Shown here: positions 63,181 to 64,000 of the stretch, in pieces
Layout of the letters: every line of letters starts with the position of its first letter
Position numbering within the stretch: the stretch's first letter is position 1
Assembly: GCA_000378025.1 (NCBI GenBank)
Contig: KB899087.1
Span: 310,001 to 374,000 of the forward strand
Length of the DNA stretch: 64,000 nucleotides
Source: Xanthobacteraceae bacterium 501b
GTDB lineage: Bacteria; Pseudomonadota; Alphaproteobacteria; Rhizobiales; Xanthobacteraceae
Direction of reading: 5' to 3'
Translations under genes and position numbers: made by a program
The notes under the pieces: model-generated
The model's database searches: none
What the model was told of the DNA's origin: nothing
Seen by the model: the letters and a program-made list of their open reading frames with translations, nothing else

Positions 63181-63747
63181 GCGAGGGGCCTCAGCCCCGG
63201 CGGCGAGGCGGCGCTGGCGCAGCAGGGCGGCGAGCTTGGCCATGTCCGGCGGCGGCTCGCGCTCGATGCGGGCATATTCGCTGCCGTCCGGCGTGCGGCG
63301 GAACAGGCCGAATTCCACCATTTCCCGACGCAGCAGGGCGTAGTCGCCGAACAGGTGTTCGGCGTTCAGCAGTTCGTTCATCCGCCGCTCGTTGAACACC
63401 TCGCCGCTCGGCATCCGCGCCCACAGCACCCACAGGCAGAGAATCTGCTGGTTGCGCTTCTTCGGCCAGCGCACCAGCCGGCCCTGCGGATCGAACAGCC
63501 GCAGCGCCTTCTCGCAGCGCGCGTGGTCCGCCACCGGCGGCGGTTCGGGCGGGGCGGCTGCAAGGCGGCCGCGCGCCTGCGCATCCGCGCGCAAATGCTG
63601 GAAGTTGCGGTAGCCGGCGCCGCGCGCCAGCAGGTTCAGCAGCTCGACATGGCCCGGCGGGCGGTCGAGCGCGGCGATGCCCTGATGGAGCGTGCGGGCG
63701 AGCGCCGAAATGTCAGGCGCCTCGAAAGCCAGATGGAGTCTGGACAT
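63160..63747 (-). CDS. DUF2087 domain protein
   Basis: 195 residues. The C-terminal half has the DUF2087 pattern RWPKKRNQQILCLWVLWARM, FNERRMNELLNAEHLFGDYA, LLRREMVEFGLFRRTPDGSE and YARIE, a small winged-helix-like domain, with a poorly conserved N-terminal half. The last residues (RLPHARA) are encoded by the repeat element. Role unknown; homologues often accompany regulators. ATG at 63747. Confidence 0.8.
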   Translation of the reverse strand: MSRLHLAFEAPDISALARTLHQGIAALDRPPGHVELLNLLARGAGYRNFQHLRADAQARGRLAAAPPEPPPVADHARCEKALRLFDPQGRLVRWPKKRNQQILCLWVLWARMPSGEVFNERRMNELLNAEHLFGDYALLRREMVEFGLFRRTPDGSEYARIEREPPPDMAKLAALLRQRRLAAGAEAPRLPHARA

Positions 63748-63964
63748 GACCTATCCTCGTTGGTGCCCTTTCGCGAGGAAATGTCGGGGTTACCGTCTTG
63801 CGACCGGGCACAAGGACATGTGCGGGGCAGGATTCTGAGCAGGTTTAGCTCCCCTTGCGGGGCGGCAACGCCTCGGTGAACTGCAGACCGTGGCGCAGAG
63901 ATAAGCGAGGCGGGGCGCGATGTCCAGTGGGGCCGCCCTCGTCCCTGGCCTTGACGCATGCGCC
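63748..63964. other. Intergenic region, nothing recognised
   Basis: About 215 bases upstream of the DUF2087 gene, probably containing its promoter. The minus-strand frame extending across it (63636-63959) is in a different frame from the gene and has no family similarity. Confidence 0.5.
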
Positions 63965-63998
63965 ACCCCTCATCCCCGGGCTTGACCCGGGGACCCAG
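63965..63998. repeat. Fourth copy of the 33-bp repeat at the window edge
   Basis: acccctcatccccgggcttg followed by acccggggaccca repeats the left arm at 62947-62980 in the same orientation, with the same few variable positions. Confidence 0.85.
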
Positions 63999-64000
63999 GC

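Noticed and set aside
62926-63200. CRISPR array
   Set aside because: Repeats are inverted and unevenly spaced, with no regular spacers or cas genes.

Overview
The window is about 64 kb of high-GC DNA (roughly two thirds G+C by eye) with tightly packed genes, ATGA-type overlaps and long spurious antisense reading frames. The gene content (an Mrp antiporter of the fused A/B type, a riboswitch-led thiOSGE cluster, DctQ/DctM permeases, MHYT and HWE/HisKA-like sensor proteins, and palindromic 'gtcatcccgg' and 'cccgggcttgacccggg' intergenic repeats) points to an alphaproteobacterium of the Hyphomicrobiales. The Xanthobacteraceae (Starkeya/Ancylobacter type) is my best guess, but that is inference. 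I saw no tRNA, rRNA, CRISPR array, insertion sequence or prophage core.

Layout. 1-1507: the start of a minus-strand FdhF/YdeP-type molybdopterin oxidoreductase that runs off the left edge. 2203-3591: an NRAMP-fold transporter without the usual metal-binding motifs, flanked by an AT-rich dyad-filled leader, a strong terminator and two copies of a 43-bp repeat. 4112-10066: a complete Mrp/Mnh/Pha Na+/H+ antiporter operon in the order A-B(fused), C, D, E, F, G. 10093-12760: small genes (FMN-binding PNPOx-like protein, orphan BrnA-like antitoxin, two small secreted proteins, a glycine-zipper stress protein). 12975-20250: an uptake and oxidation cluster of two NtaA/SnaA/DszA-type flavin monooxygenases, a polar-amino-acid-type ABC transporter and a LysR regulator, similar in composition to Bacillus ytm/yxe operons for modified sulfur amino acids.

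20525-38337 is the most unusual part: an apparent eight-gene operon with a calpain-like (C2) cysteine protease carrying a full Cys/His/Asn triad, a 1605-residue DUF6603-like beta-rich protein with an expandable AARDV repeat, two large proteins with no domain I recognise, one secreted Ig-like/propeller-like protein, two tail-collar-type proteins (one fused to a bulb-type lectin), and a NTP_transf_5-type nucleotidyltransferase. No sheath, tube, baseplate, ATPase or phage replication gene accompanies it, so it is neither a known contractile injection system nor a prophage. I regard it as the candidate undescribed system.

38413-42273: patatin-like lipase, GntP-family permease and GltS glutamate symporter. 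42270-47852: DUF900-type alpha/beta hydrolase lipoprotein (minus) and an RND efflux adaptor/pump pair. 47867-57595: an alpha/beta hydrolase with an AI-2E-family permease, TRAP small and large permeases without a binding protein, a small membrane protein, a Bcr/CflA-type MFS exporter, a NUDIX protein, MAPEG and RBBP9-like proteins, a PAP2 phosphatase and a 26-residue hydrophobic peptide. 57700-60021: a hybrid MHYT-PAS-kinase-receiver protein. 60104-62925: TPP riboswitch and thiOSGE for the thiazole branch and thiamine-phosphate coupling. 62947-64000: repeat-rich DNA around a minus-strand DUF2087 gene.
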